Source: an uncultured Nitrospirota bacterium (GTDB taxonomy: Bacteria; Nitrospirota; Nitrospiria; Nitrospirales; UBA8639). Taken from it: a DNA stretch of 64,000 nucleotides. Where the stretch lies: the NCBI GenBank assembly GCA_937139405.1, contig CAKZPV010000003.1, forward strand, positions 186,001 to 250,000, given 5' to 3'. The notes beneath the pieces are model-generated. The model was not told the origin of the DNA, made no database searches, and saw nothing but the letters and a program-made list of their open reading frames with translations. Below are positions 8,507 to 16,515 of this stretch, piece after piece (the stretch's first letter is position 1; the number at the start of each line of letters is the position of its first letter). The position numbers and the translations under genes are program-made.

Positions 8507-8777
8507 ATAAAGGGTGTCAGGAACCTCTATTTAATCCTTGTTGCCCTGCTAATCAGAAGATGTCTTATTGTTCTCGTTCTTCTGAAAATTTATAGACAAA
8601 TCAATAGGCCTGCGATATAAGGTATAGCATTTATGAGTGAAACATCGAAGAGAAGTAATTGTGTGGTGTTTACCTTATGAGCTACCGAGGTGGACGAGCA
8701 GGATAATTCCTCAGGTCATCTACGGTAAAAGTGAGGACGACTGAGAGATTCCTGACAACCCCATTAAGAGTTAATGA

Positions 8778-9088
8778 TTGAAAACTATTCACGATTGCTT
8801 TGGACGCTCTGTAAGGCTCACAGATGAGCGTCTTGCTCATATCTTACAGCATCCGGAGATGGCTGGTATGGAAGCGGAGATTGAACGGGTCTTGCGGTTT
8901 CCTGCAGAAGTTCGTGTTTCTCGTGCTGACCTTGCCGAAAATTATTTTATGAATTCTATGCCCGAACCCCTGTTGGTGCCAAATGGTTATGTGTCGTGGT
9001 AAAGTACCCTTCAGATGATGCATTTGTGGTGACGGCCTATTTGACCGATCAATTGAAAGTAGGAGAAACGATATGGCTGAAAAAGTGA
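8778..9088 (+). pseudogene. Toxin-like small protein, frameshifted
   Basis: The first 55 or so codons read MKTIHDCFGRSVRLTDERLAHI... in one frame. The natural continuation (LFYEFYARTPVGAKWLC..., ending ...GETIWLKK) is in the -1 frame from about 8935 to the TGA at 9088. Together they form a protein of about 103 residues of a type often found directly upstream of DUF2283 genes, and I infer a BECR/RelE-like toxin fold. The frame switch lies near GCCGAAAATTATTTT, which is not a canonical slippery heptamer, so a true disruption (or a read error) is more likely than programmed frameshifting. The second part overlaps the next gene by 16 bases. Confidence 0.65.
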
Positions 9089-9285
9089 AAGTGTGGTTCG
9101 ATCCAGAAGGGGATTTCCTGGAGGTGCAGTTTAAGGACGCCCCAGGATTCATGCGTCCGTCAGCCCACGATGCCGTCATGGAACGTGTTGATGAGCAGGG
9201 CCACGTGCTTGGGTTTAGTGTTCAGGGCGTGAGCCGTTTTCGAAAAGATCACCCATTAGAAGCGGAACTTGTAACTAAAGACTAA
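9073..9285 (+). CDS. DUF2283 family protein, putative antitoxin
   Basis: 70 residues with the DUF2283 pattern: VKVWFDPEGDFLEVQFKD near the N-terminus, then MERVDEQGHVLGFSVQGVSRF. The ATG at 9073 follows GTAGGAGAAACGAT and lies inside the end of the frameshifted upstream gene, so the two were translated as a coupled pair. DUF2283 proteins commonly sit next to DUF4258- or RelE-like genes and are regarded as probable antitoxins. The role here is inferred from this pairing; the neighbour is broken, so the antitoxin may be orphaned. Confidence 0.82.
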   Translation: MAEKVKVWFDPEGDFLEVQFKDAPGFMRPSAHDAVMERVDEQGHVLGFSVQGVSRFRKDHPLEAELVTKD

Positions 9286-9410
9286 TCTTTCCTTATCCCT
9301 TCAGCAGGGGTTTCTTAGTCCCTAACGCTCAACTTACCTGACAATTAAGCTATAGACTCGCATTCCTTTCTCTTCTGCAGTTTCCTCGTTGCTCTAGCCT
9401 TTATTTCAAG

Positions 9411-9641
9411 ATGCTACCAGAGGCCTTGCAAAGCAAGGTCTTCAGAAAATTACGAATGATCGACGCGGCCAGGAATATCGCAGATTTAAAGATACCGCCC
9501 AGCAACAGGCTGGAAAAAATGAAAGGTAAGTGGGGCACATATCATTCGATCCGCGTAACAGAACAATACCGGATATGGTTTATCTGGGAGAATAGGAACG
9601 CTTTGAATGTTGAATGTGGCGATTATCATGACAAACTCTAG
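9411..9641 (+). CDS. HigB-like (RelE superfamily) toxin, possibly shortened at the N-terminus
   Basis: 76 residues matching the C-terminal four fifths of HigB-type ribosome-dependent mRNA interferases: VFRKLRMIDAA, then PPSNRLEKMKGKWGTYHSIRV and the core strands YRIWFIW and VECGDYHD. Family members are usually about 92 residues and begin with a beta strand plus a KGLExL-type helix that I cannot find upstream in this frame, and no clear ribosome binding site precedes the ATG. It may use an upstream non-ATG start or have lost its N-terminus. A higA-like gene follows nine bases after the stop, the usual toxin-first order of higBA. Confidence 0.75.
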   Translation: MLPEALQSKVFRKLRMIDAARNIADLKIPPSNRLEKMKGKWGTYHSIRVTEQYRIWFIWENRNALNVECGDYHDKL

Positions 9642-9650
9642 GAGGAGAAC

Positions 9651-9935
9651 ATGAGAAAGATACGAGTAGAACACCCCGGCATTATCCTACAAGAGGAGTT
9701 TCTTGATGAGATGGCAATTTCACAATATACCCTTGCGAAGGCAACGGACATTCCTAAGACCCGCATAAATGCCATTGTCAGCGGTGACAGGTCTATTACG
9801 GCTGATACCGCCTTGAGGCTTTCCTTGTTCTTTGGAAACAGTGCGGAGTTTTGGCTGAACCTACAAAAACAGTACGACCTTGCACAGGTGACAGATAGCT
9901 TTACTCCACCCAAAAACTTCATGACGGCGAAATAA
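9651..9935 (+). CDS. higA: HigA-family antitoxin (XRE helix-turn-helix)
   Basis: 94 residues, the normal length. HPGIILQEEFLDEMAISQYTLAKA is the HigA entry, followed by the helix-turn-helix (IPKTRINAIVSGDRSITADTA) and the characteristic ending LFFGNSAEFWLNLQKQYDL. It starts at an ATG behind AGGAGGAG. It would neutralise the HigB-like toxin encoded just upstream and repress the shared promoter. The cassette lies inside a decayed SelO-like gene and so probably arrived by insertion. Confidence 0.93.
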   Translation: MRKIRVEHPGIILQEEFLDEMAISQYTLAKATDIPKTRINAIVSGDRSITADTALRLSLFFGNSAEFWLNLQKQYDLAQVTDSFTPPKNFMTAK

Positions 9936-9982
9936 CTTTTATCAGCGCGACAATAGAAAAAGGGAATGGTTGTGTACGCCCC

Positions 9983-10080
9983 ACATTTTTCTTTCCGTGG
10001 TGTTGAAGGTTTTGGCCGTCTGTTGCACTAGAGCCAGATATCGTTTTTGAAATTCCTGTATTTTTCTGGTTTTAGCTTCA
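9983..10080 (-). pseudogene. Internal fragment of the second SelO-like gene
   Basis: This matches 13053-13149 of the intact gene; the encoded segment EAKTRKIQEFQKRYLALVQQTAKTFNTTERKM differs from the intact protein at only a few positions. About 110 bases that lie between this and the 8337-8506 fragment in the intact gene are missing here and replaced by 1.5 kb of cassette DNA. Sequence further right (to about 10300) shows no convincing continuation. Confidence 0.8.
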
Positions 10081-10492
10081 TGGCACGTTCTGTCCCGTTC
10101 CGCCATCCATTGATTCGTCGACCTGGTTCTTAGTGGCGTGGCTCGTTCTCGAGCCCACCCCACGTCGGTTTACATTCTTGAACGATTTTCGTAGGGTGGG
10201 GGAATGAAAAGGAACACTGTCACCCAATACCTCTTCCTGTTTCAGGGCTTCATCTACAGGAATGAAAAGATTTCAAAGTGGAGTCTCATTCCAAGGTTGA
10301 GGATTGGTTCATCGTTCCCTAGGCTTGACACCCTTTGAATATTTTGACGCTTGCTCACGTTCCACCTGTAAGATATAGCGGCCTTTGGGTCGGCTATTCC
10401 TCGGAGGCTGCATCGCCCATCTTATCCGTGAAGTAACAAGTCCGCCCGAGGAGGAAAGTCGAAATTTGATGTCACATCTCAGGACAATCACC
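10081..10492. other. Intergenic stretch, no clear gene
   Basis: Nothing convincing. It may contain very diverged remains of the SelO-like pseudogene near 10081-10110. The 73-residue and 96-residue minus-strand ORFs are chance reading frames. Confidence 0.4.
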
Positions 10493-11197
10493 ATGCGAAC
10501 GTCTTTCCAGCGAGGTACGGTGCTGTGGCCACCTCGCGGAACGTTGGTTTTGATTGGCCGCGCATGCCTTGCGACGGCATTGTGCGTGATGATGGCCACC
10601 TTGGGTCAGTCTGTCTACGCCTCAGACGGAGGTCAACCCAGGTTTCAGCGCATTTCGACGCAGTACATCGCAGCATTAGGTCCTCCAAGTGCAACCTCCG
10701 GGAACGGTGCGCAGTCGTGGGGGCTCTGGCCTCTGGATCCGGGTCCGCGGGGAGTGAGGTTGAGCCGCTTTGAGCAGTTGGAAGAGGCAGGTGGCGTTGC
10801 CCCCGCACGTTGGACATTCGACCACACAGACTGGTGGCTGGAGGAACACGGCCTCATCATGGAGCAGCCGAGATTTCCGATCCCTCCTGGCCGATACCTG
10901 GTCACGGGTAACCGCGACGTGACGACCCTGCTGACTATTTACCCTGCTGACAAGGAAGGCAATAGGCGCTGGGAACTCGATGAGGACGCGACGCTCTATG
11001 ACGTGACGCACTTGGCGTGCCGCTCCGCGCGCTATACCCCGACGACCAGTGAAGGTCCGTGTTCTCCGACCAACGTGCAGAAGGCTGCCTTTCCGGTCAG
11101 TCCAGGGGGGACAATGCCACCAGTCAACGGCTGCAAGAAGCAAGACTATGCGGTTCTCTTTGTGATCGGTGTGGCAGTGGAAGACGAAGGCCGATGA
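10493..11197 (+). CDS. Exported protein of unknown function
   Basis: I prefer the ATG at 10493 (234 residues), nine bases after AGGA, over the track start at 10385; an ATG at 10469 is also possible. The start is followed by a basic n-region and a hydrophobic stretch (TLVLIGRACLATALCVMMATLG) ending near VYA-SD, so it is likely secreted to the periplasm. The mature part is tryptophan- and proline-rich (WGLWPLDPGPRGV, DWWLEEHGLIMEQPRFP), contains four cysteines towards the C-terminus that may form disulphides, and ends in a hydrophobic strand (YAVLFVIGVAV). I do not recognise a named family. Its GC content exceeds that of the neighbours. Confidence 0.72.
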   Translation: MRTSFQRGTVLWPPRGTLVLIGRACLATALCVMMATLGQSVYASDGGQPRFQRISTQYIAALGPPSATSGNGAQSWGLWPLDPGPRGVRLSRFEQLEEAGGVAPARWTFDHTDWWLEEHGLIMEQPRFPIPPGRYLVTGNRDVTTLLTIYPADKEGNRRWELDEDATLYDVTHLACRSARYTPTTSEGPCSPTNVQKAAFPVSPGGTMPPVNGCKKQDYAVLFVIGVAVEDEGR

Positions 11198-11339
11198 TGG
11201 CGGGAATGCCGGCGATCGAATCCCTGATACATCAGTGGATGATCTCCAGGCGAAATGTCTGTTCAGGGCCCAATGTTCAGGACGTTGCCCATACCCCTGG
11301 GAACTCCAAGTGGAATCCTTGATGAAAGGAATGGTCGGT

Positions 11340-11651
11340 ATGATTTTTCTTACGGAACAGGCGGTGACGAAGATCAAGGTGTTAATACTTGAACACCCGG
11401 AAGACCCCTTTGTCCGATTGATGGTGCGGGACCTCGACGAGGCCCGATTGTCGTACAAGATTACCCTTGAAGATAAGCTTCAGCCCGATGACGAGGTGCA
11501 GGAAGTGAACGGATTGACTGTGGGGGTTGAAGGGCAGAGTGTCTCACGCATGCAAGGCATTACCCTGGATTACCAGGAGCCAGACGGATTTAAATTTATT
11601 CATCCTGAACAAGAAGGGGAGCCAAAATTCGATGTGTTCAATTTGAATTGA
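11340..11651 (+). CDS. HesB/IscA-like fold protein lacking the iron-sulphur cysteines
   Basis: 104 residues from the ATG at 11340, nine bases after AAAGGA. The opening FLTEQAVTKIKVLILEHPEDPFVRLMV and the ending GITLDYQEPDGFKFIHPE follow the A-type carrier (HesB/IscA) outline of helix, strands and the LDY...GFKF segment. The three cysteines that hold the cluster in true A-type carriers are absent: the position after the first strand reads DLDEARLSYKI and the C-terminal CxC is replaced by EGEPKFDVF. It therefore cannot act as a standard Fe-S carrier and its real role is unknown. Confidence 0.75.
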   Translation: MIFLTEQAVTKIKVLILEHPEDPFVRLMVRDLDEARLSYKITLEDKLQPDDEVQEVNGLTVGVEGQSVSRMQGITLDYQEPDGFKFIHPEQEGEPKFDVFNLN

Positions 11652-11750
11652 CCGAACCTTCTGCAGGACAGAGGCTCAATAAGGCATATCATGTTTCAGC
11701 ACCCTTTATTCAAATCTTTTTCATTGTGATCGTCATGAGATAACCTATAC

Positions 11751-12308
11751 TTACCGCACGCCCCAGTTGAGGGTATAGTCAATGTCGTAGCCTGATCCTG
11801 CCGGACTTTTCCCCAGAACCGTGCCGTCCCAGTCCAGTCGGTACCATCCGCTTTCCTCTACCGCGAAGATGGCTGTGCCTTTTTCTGTAGACTCCACCTT
11901 ATGCCGAAGCCAGGCGTCTGCATCCAGCATGGATGTGAGGTTGTAAAACTTGATCCATAACGATCCGGCCTTCACTTCTGCTTCATAGTCTACAAAGACG
12001 GTCTGTCCTTTAAAAAAGTACATGGTTGTTAAACCTAACGAAATTCCTGACCGTGTGCTGGTAAATCCACCACCTTGTATGGTTCTAGATTCGTACCCGA
12101 GCGTTTCGAGCATGCCGGTCTGATAGCCAAGCGGTACTCCAAGCAGCAGAAAAGGCACCAGGATGAAGAGCAGCCATGTAGGCCCGTTTATCCGCTGACC
12201 GGCCTTGATGGTGTTTTCATCTGTATCAGTGAGGAGCACTCCGGTTTCAATGGATTCTTCAGATTCTTGATTTAGGCGTTTGGGTGCCCATTCTGCGGTT
12301 TTGTTCAT
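11751..12308 (-). CDS. Single-pass membrane protein of unknown function
   Basis: 185 residues. An acidic cytoplasmic N-terminus of about 40 residues precedes one transmembrane helix (WLLFILVPFLLLGVPLGY), followed by a domain of about 125 residues that is beta-rich and outside the membrane (EAEVKAGSLWIKFYNL, GTAIFAVEESGWYRLDWDG). The last part resembles small beta-sandwich sensor or lectin-like domains, but I cannot name a family. The ATG at 12308 is preceded by AGGAGGA. It stands alone between two intergenic stretches. Confidence 0.78.
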   Translation of the reverse strand: MNKTAEWAPKRLNQESEESIETGVLLTDTDENTIKAGQRINGPTWLLFILVPFLLLGVPLGYQTGMLETLGYESRTIQGGGFTSTRSGISLGLTTMYFFKGQTVFVDYEAEVKAGSLWIKFYNLTSMLDADAWLRHKVESTEKGTAIFAVEESGWYRLDWDGTVLGKSPAGSGYDIDYTLNWGVR

Positions 12309-12771
12309 TTGCTCCTCCTAGCCCAACTGAAGTCAAGATTTGTCCCACCGTTCTTCGGTGCCGACTCTTTCGCGTTCTGGTGTTCAAAAAAAGCCTTTTG
12401 TATTTCCATCGGGTGTTTTTGGGGACTCTTGAAAAGCCGCTTGATGATTCCCTGAAATGATCCTGTTCATCAAAGGAACTGAACGAGCCAAAACCGACAC
12501 CATGATTCGGGGAATAGGCCTAAGATGAGGTTAATCATCTTGTGTCCACGAGATTCTTGGAAACACGTTTTCCGCTAGATATGAGAAATTGTGAATCACG
12601 AGAGTGAAGGAGGTGAGAGTTTTATGCCGAGGATATTGATGGCGGGTTTAAATGTAGGGACGGATTAGGGGCAAGTCTCATGTTGTGCGTTTCATGAATT
12701 TTCAGAAACGAGCCTGTCACTTCACTATTGGGGGCTTTGATCGTGCAAGACTCCCTACCACGATGGAAGAA
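12309..12771. other. Intergenic stretch with one strong ribosome binding site
   Basis: No normal gene. At 12612 GAAGGAGGTGA, an almost perfect anti-16S match, precedes an ATG at 12624 that opens only 14 codons (MPRILMAGLNVGTD, stop at 12668). This may be a leader peptide or the 5' remnant of a deleted gene. Confidence 0.4.
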
Positions 12772-14634
12772 CTACAGGCTTTCTCGATTCTCCCGAACCA
12801 ACCCCATAATTTTGTGCATCACCTGTTGGGATTGTCGGTCCTCTACTGAATTCAATGTGTTCATGGCTTTTTTCTTCTCTGGGTCCGGCTGCATTTTTTG
12901 ATATTGAATAAAATCTTGGATCACCTTTTGCGTTTCGTCGAACGATAGTTTCTTTCGTTCCCTCAGTATTTTTGCTGTTACCTCGAGAATGGCATTGCCG
13001 GTGATTCGGTCATACTGGTTAATGATGGATGATCTCATCCCGAGTTCGAGTAACATTTTTCTCTCGGTTGTTTTGAACGCTTTGGCTGTCTGCTGTACTA
13101 ATGTCCAATACCGTTTTTGGAATTCATGTATTTTTCTAGTTTTCGCTTCAGTTAACCTGCGGTCCTGTTTGCTGGCATAGCTTGACGCTATGGTTTCCAT
13201 AAATAGTTCCGGAGTCATGACCGATTGTTTTCCAAACAGATGAACGGGAAGTTCTCGTAAGATATCCCTCACGCAATAAATGGCGTCCCAGGTATAGCCG
13301 TCCAAGACTCGGTGCGGGCCTCTTTGTGATTTCGCTTTTTCAAAGTAACTAAATACTCCTTTAAATTTTTTAACGAGATCGTGGTGGTTGTTGAGCAGAT
13401 ATTCTCGATGCGATTCGTTTAAACCAATTTTATATAACAAGTGCTGACACAGATGGTGTTCAAATTCCTGGTCAAACACCTTCAGCAATTTATGGCGAGA
13501 AAAATGTTGAATCGGTTTCTTGTTGCTGGTGACGAGAAAATCACTTAGTTGAAGAAAGGTTTGAACGATATATCTAGCCTTGCGTTTTTGTTCGGGAATG
13601 GTCGTGGACCAACGATCTGTGTCGTCAAATCGATACTCGTGGTGATACAGCCCAAATTGCCTCACGGACCCATAGTCAATAATTCCACCGTCCATCAAAA
13701 TATTGTCTCCGTCCCAATCTAACCAGACAAAGAGATAGTCCGATTCGAATTTGGCGGTGACCTGAGCGAAACGCTTGGCGATGTATTCTGCAAGATAGAC
13801 ATAGTTTTTCTTTCGAGAGCCATGTTTGGACCAGTGCCCATTTGACGCTTGTCGAGCAATGAAATAGTCAACCGCCGACCGAAGGCCTTCAAGATCCCCC
13901 TGCTTGAGGTAACGAAAGAGATGTGACGGACGCAACAAGTTGGTTCCCGTTCGAACATTAATCGAGAATCCTTTTGGATATGCAATCACCGCCAAGGTTC
14001 TCTCCGTCGCGATGGCATTTCTGTAAAAAATTTCACTTAACAAGGCTGCGGCCATCCCATCGTCTAGTTCTGCATACCCACAGCCATAATTGACGAACGG
14101 GTCCCCGGTCTTAAAAAATTTCTTGTGAATGGCTGCAGCTGGGCTGAGGCACGTCGCCCCTGTTCCGCAGCTTGACACGTCCCACGTTGTCCCCCGATAG
14201 GAAATCTGGCCGTTCCAGATGCTTCGCCCATCGCCAGAGGTTCGGCCGGTTTTGTCCGGGTGCTGCAATTGAAGATACCGGGTCGCCATGAACGTATTCG
14301 GTTTCATCGTCTTTTTTGGAATGGGGGTGTGATGCATCGCATCATATTCATTGATGATTTGAATGCCGAACGTATTCAGAACCGTTTGCGAAAGCCTGTG
14401 ATTCATTTTCTTGGGGTGATCCCCAGCAATCAAACCCATCTCCTTCGCGAGGTCGTAGTTGAAATAGGCAAGCGTTCCCCCTTTCCGCAGGCGTACGGAG
14501 TATTCGACGGCCCCATCTGGGACGGCTTTCTGAAAATCATGGTTGCCATTGATCAGACGAAATCTGTCATAACGTCGAGGAGCTTGCTTCCTTTGACGCG
14601 CGGGAGCCCGTTTCGCTGTTGTCCTAGGCCTCAT
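12772..14634 (-). CDS. SelO/YdiU-like pseudokinase-fold protein (divergent)
   Basis: 620 residues. The central region carries hallmarks of the SelO/YdiU fold, which transfers AMP from ATP to proteins: GDGRSIW..., then the ATP-site-like block WLDWDGDNILMDGGIIDYG, corresponding to the NxxSxxGxTIDYGP segment with its conserved Asn and Asp, followed by a hydrophobic helix. It also has GCGYAELDDGMAAALLSE and NLLRPSHLFRYLKQGDLEGL, which are family-specific. Overall similarity to classical SelO is modest, so a distinct subfamily is likely and activity is inferred. The C-terminal 130 residues are helical and lysine-rich. A second, broken copy lies at 8337-10080. It is an isolated minus-strand gene with a basic N-terminal tail and no signal peptide. 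Confidence 0.6.
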   Translation of the reverse strand: MRPRTTAKRAPARQRKQAPRRYDRFRLINGNHDFQKAVPDGAVEYSVRLRKGGTLAYFNYDLAKEMGLIAGDHPKKMNHRLSQTVLNTFGIQIINEYDAMHHTPIPKKTMKPNTFMATRYLQLQHPDKTGRTSGDGRSIWNGQISYRGTTWDVSSCGTGATCLSPAAAIHKKFFKTGDPFVNYGCGYAELDDGMAAALLSEIFYRNAIATERTLAVIAYPKGFSINVRTGTNLLRPSHLFRYLKQGDLEGLRSAVDYFIARQASNGHWSKHGSRKKNYVYLAEYIAKRFAQVTAKFESDYLFVWLDWDGDNILMDGGIIDYGSVRQFGLYHHEYRFDDTDRWSTTIPEQKRKARYIVQTFLQLSDFLVTSNKKPIQHFSRHKLLKVFDQEFEHHLCQHLLYKIGLNESHREYLLNNHHDLVKKFKGVFSYFEKAKSQRGPHRVLDGYTWDAIYCVRDILRELPVHLFGKQSVMTPELFMETIASSYASKQDRRLTEAKTRKIHEFQKRYWTLVQQTAKAFKTTERKMLLELGMRSSIINQYDRITGNAILEVTAKILRERKKLSFDETQKVIQDFIQYQKMQPDPEKKKAMNTLNSVEDRQSQQVMHKIMGLVRENRESL

Positions 14635-14736
14635 ACCCTAAGAAATCGGATAGTTGATGACATTAGTTAAATCACCTTAGAACATCGTATTGATCAGAAA
14701 TCTAAAACTATTACTTCCTTACAGAAGGAGAATGTT

Positions 14737-14880
14737 ATGAAATTTGGGAAAAGGTCAGAGATTGTCCGGTTGGTTGTGGATTGTTCGGCGATATCCTTGC
14801 AATCCACAAAGGCTCTGGTAGGCATGGTGGGCGGCAACGTAGTCGCCGCCCATTCGGTGTGTCTTCATGCAAGTGTATGA
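14737..14880 (+). CDS. Possible 47-residue ORF
   Basis: A short ORF (MKFGKRSEIV...HASV) whose ATG lies six bases after AAGGAGAATGTT, a good ribosome binding site. It contains a GGGCGGC/GCCGCCC hairpin (14829-14851) that may instead be a transcript-end structure for the minus-strand P460 gene. No family is recognised; it may be noncoding. Confidence 0.25.
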   Translation: MKFGKRSEIVRLVVDCSAISLQSTKALVGMVGGNVVAAHSVCLHASV

Positions 14881-14905
14881 GAAGATGGTCCCTCGCATTT
14901 TTTTC

Positions 14906-15505
14906 TTAGTTTTTCTGAAGCACGGGATAGCCCAACGTGTAAATCCATTTATCGTCTTGTTTGGCATGTCGCGGTGCTAAGCTTTTGGCTGGCACATGGC
15001 AGGGTATGCAATCGACTGTATAATCGGTGGATATCGTTTTGATGTGATCACTCGCATTGAAAAACGACCATCCCCAGCCATCGCCCCACAACGGTGAGTC
15101 TTTGAATCGGCCTTTGGTATCTCGCACCAAGACAAAATAGCCTTTGATGGTCGTAGCATGGCCCACGGCCGGGCCTGTGGTCATTGACATGGTTTCGGCA
15201 TGCAGCAGTTCTTTGACTAGCACGGCCCCGTCGGGAAACCGGCGCTTCTTTTTGTAGTACTCGATCGTTTCCGGCTGTGTGTAGACGACATGATATTCGT
15301 GGACGTTCGTCACGCCTCCATCGATGTTGGCATGGGTCCAGGTGCCGAGGGTGGGCCATAGGGTATAGTCTTCGGGCACATTGATGGCGCCGGTTGTGGG
15401 ATTGACGTTGGGTACAAAGGCCTTGTCCTCTTTGGCCATTGCCCCTCCTGCCCAAGAGATCAGACTGATCACTACTATCATGTTGATGATGTGATGCTTT
15501 TTCAT
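14906..15505 (-). CDS. Cytochrome P460-family periplasmic haem protein
   Basis: 199 residues from the ATG at 15505, chosen because the next 20 residues form a signal peptide (KKHHIINMIVVISLISWAGGAMA). The mature protein has the P460 pattern: an N-terminal ...VPEDYTLWPTLGTW, YTQPETIEYYKKKRRFPDGAVLVKEL, then WSFFNASD and the C-terminal c-type haem site CIPCH. P460 enzymes hold a lysine-crosslinked haem and oxidise hydroxylamine or detoxify nitric oxide in some nitrogen-cycling bacteria; others act on different substrates. The divergent TetR gene and a palindrome between them suggest induced expression. The substrate is not proven. Confidence 0.88.
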   Translation of the reverse strand: MKKHHIINMIVVISLISWAGGAMAKEDKAFVPNVNPTTGAINVPEDYTLWPTLGTWTHANIDGGVTNVHEYHVVYTQPETIEYYKKKRRFPDGAVLVKELLHAETMSMTTGPAVGHATTIKGYFVLVRDTKGRFKDSPLWGDGWGWSFFNASDHIKTISTDYTVDCIPCHVPAKSLAPRHAKQDDKWIYTLGYPVLQKN

Positions 15506-15609
15506 CGTATATTCACCCCTTTTTTGTGAGATGGTGGTATAAGCCACATTCTTCGTTGTAGGAAGTTCTTTCCTTCCTTTCATCGTGGGTCACAGTGGTT
15601 GCTATTTTG

Positions 15610-15625
15610 TATACAGATCTGTATA
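15610..15625. promoter_or_regulatory. TetR operator candidate
   Basis: A 16 bp perfect palindrome TATACAGATCTGTATA in the 209 bp gap between the divergent P460 and TetR genes. Length and symmetry fit TetR-dimer operators. It lies about 105 bases from the P460 start and 90 from the tetR start, so it could control both. Confidence 0.7.
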
Positions 15626-15714
15626 TAACTTCCTTGCAGTCGCGTTGGGTGAGATAACGTTACAGCGTTAGGAAAATATTTGGGTAGCGATGAATCTTTG
15701 TGTTGTGATGGGAT

Positions 15715-16305
15715 ATGTCTATGAAAGCGCAGTTGTCTAAACTTTCGAAGCGAGATCAGCTGATTCAGACTGCGGTCAAACTTTTTGCAAAAAATGGAAT
15801 CCACGCCACAGGTGTGGATTCCATCGTTGAACAATCCGGCGTCACAAAAAAGACGCTGTACGCCCATTTTCGAACCAAGGAGGAATTGGTCTTAGCGGTC
15901 CTCCGTCATTACGATGGACTCGCTCGCAATGAATTTATGCGGAAGGTGGAACGTCGTGCAACGACGCCACGGGCGAGACTGTTAGCAATCTTTGATTTTG
16001 CCCAACATTGGTTTCAACAGCACAATTTTTATGGCTGTCTTTTCGTCAACACAATTGGGGAATATTCCGGAAAAGATACTCCTATTCGGCAGATCTGCAA
16101 GGAATATAAGAAACTCGTGAAAGACTACATTCATTCTCTTTGCCAACAAGCTGGAGTCAAAAATCCTCAAGGGTTGGCAGAGGAATTAGCGTTATTATTG
16201 GAAGGTGCGACGGTCACGGCCCAGGTTTCTCAAAATCCCAAGTCTGCCCAAATCGCTAAGCGGGCGGCCAAAGCTTTAATTGACAAAGCTCTTCCTCCTC
16301 GCTAG
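15715..16305 (+). CDS. TetR-family transcriptional regulator
   Basis: 196 residues. The N-terminal helix-turn-helix is typical: RDQLIQTAVKLFAKNGIHATGVDSIVEQSGVTKKTLYAHFRTKEEL. The C-terminal ligand-binding domain contains YGCLFVNTIGEYSG, a pattern seen in regulators with TetR_C (YcdC-like) domains. It is divergent from the P460 gene with a palindrome between them, so it probably represses that gene and itself until an inducer binds. The ATG at 15715 or the one two codons later could be used. Confidence 0.92.
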   Translation: MSMKAQLSKLSKRDQLIQTAVKLFAKNGIHATGVDSIVEQSGVTKKTLYAHFRTKEELVLAVLRHYDGLARNEFMRKVERRATTPRARLLAIFDFAQHWFQQHNFYGCLFVNTIGEYSGKDTPIRQICKEYKKLVKDYIHSLCQQAGVKNPQGLAEELALLLEGATVTAQVSQNPKSAQIAKRAAKALIDKALPPR

Positions 16306-16515
16306 TAAGATCGTTAGTTGGCTCACGACGGTATCACACGAACAGTCACATGTGATGTCACGAACTTTACGAGACTTACGAGAATGTCTTGAGATAAGTG
16401 AAGGAGTGGGTTCGATCGTATCGTTCGAGAACTCTACTCAATGAGTATCCCAGTTTCAATGGTCATGACTGTTTTGTTTATGGTCTCGAGCGTTATAAAA
16501 GGGAAGGTGGACGCC

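Noticed and set aside
8930-8950. Programmed -1 frameshift in the toxin-like gene
   Set aside because: GCCGAAAATTATTTT is not an X XXY YYZ heptamer in the reading frame and no downstream pseudoknot is evident; mutation is simpler.
10525-11458. Overlapping ORFs on both strands around the exported protein
   Set aside because: GC-rich DNA produces long chance frames; only the 10493-11197 frame has a signal peptide and consistent composition.
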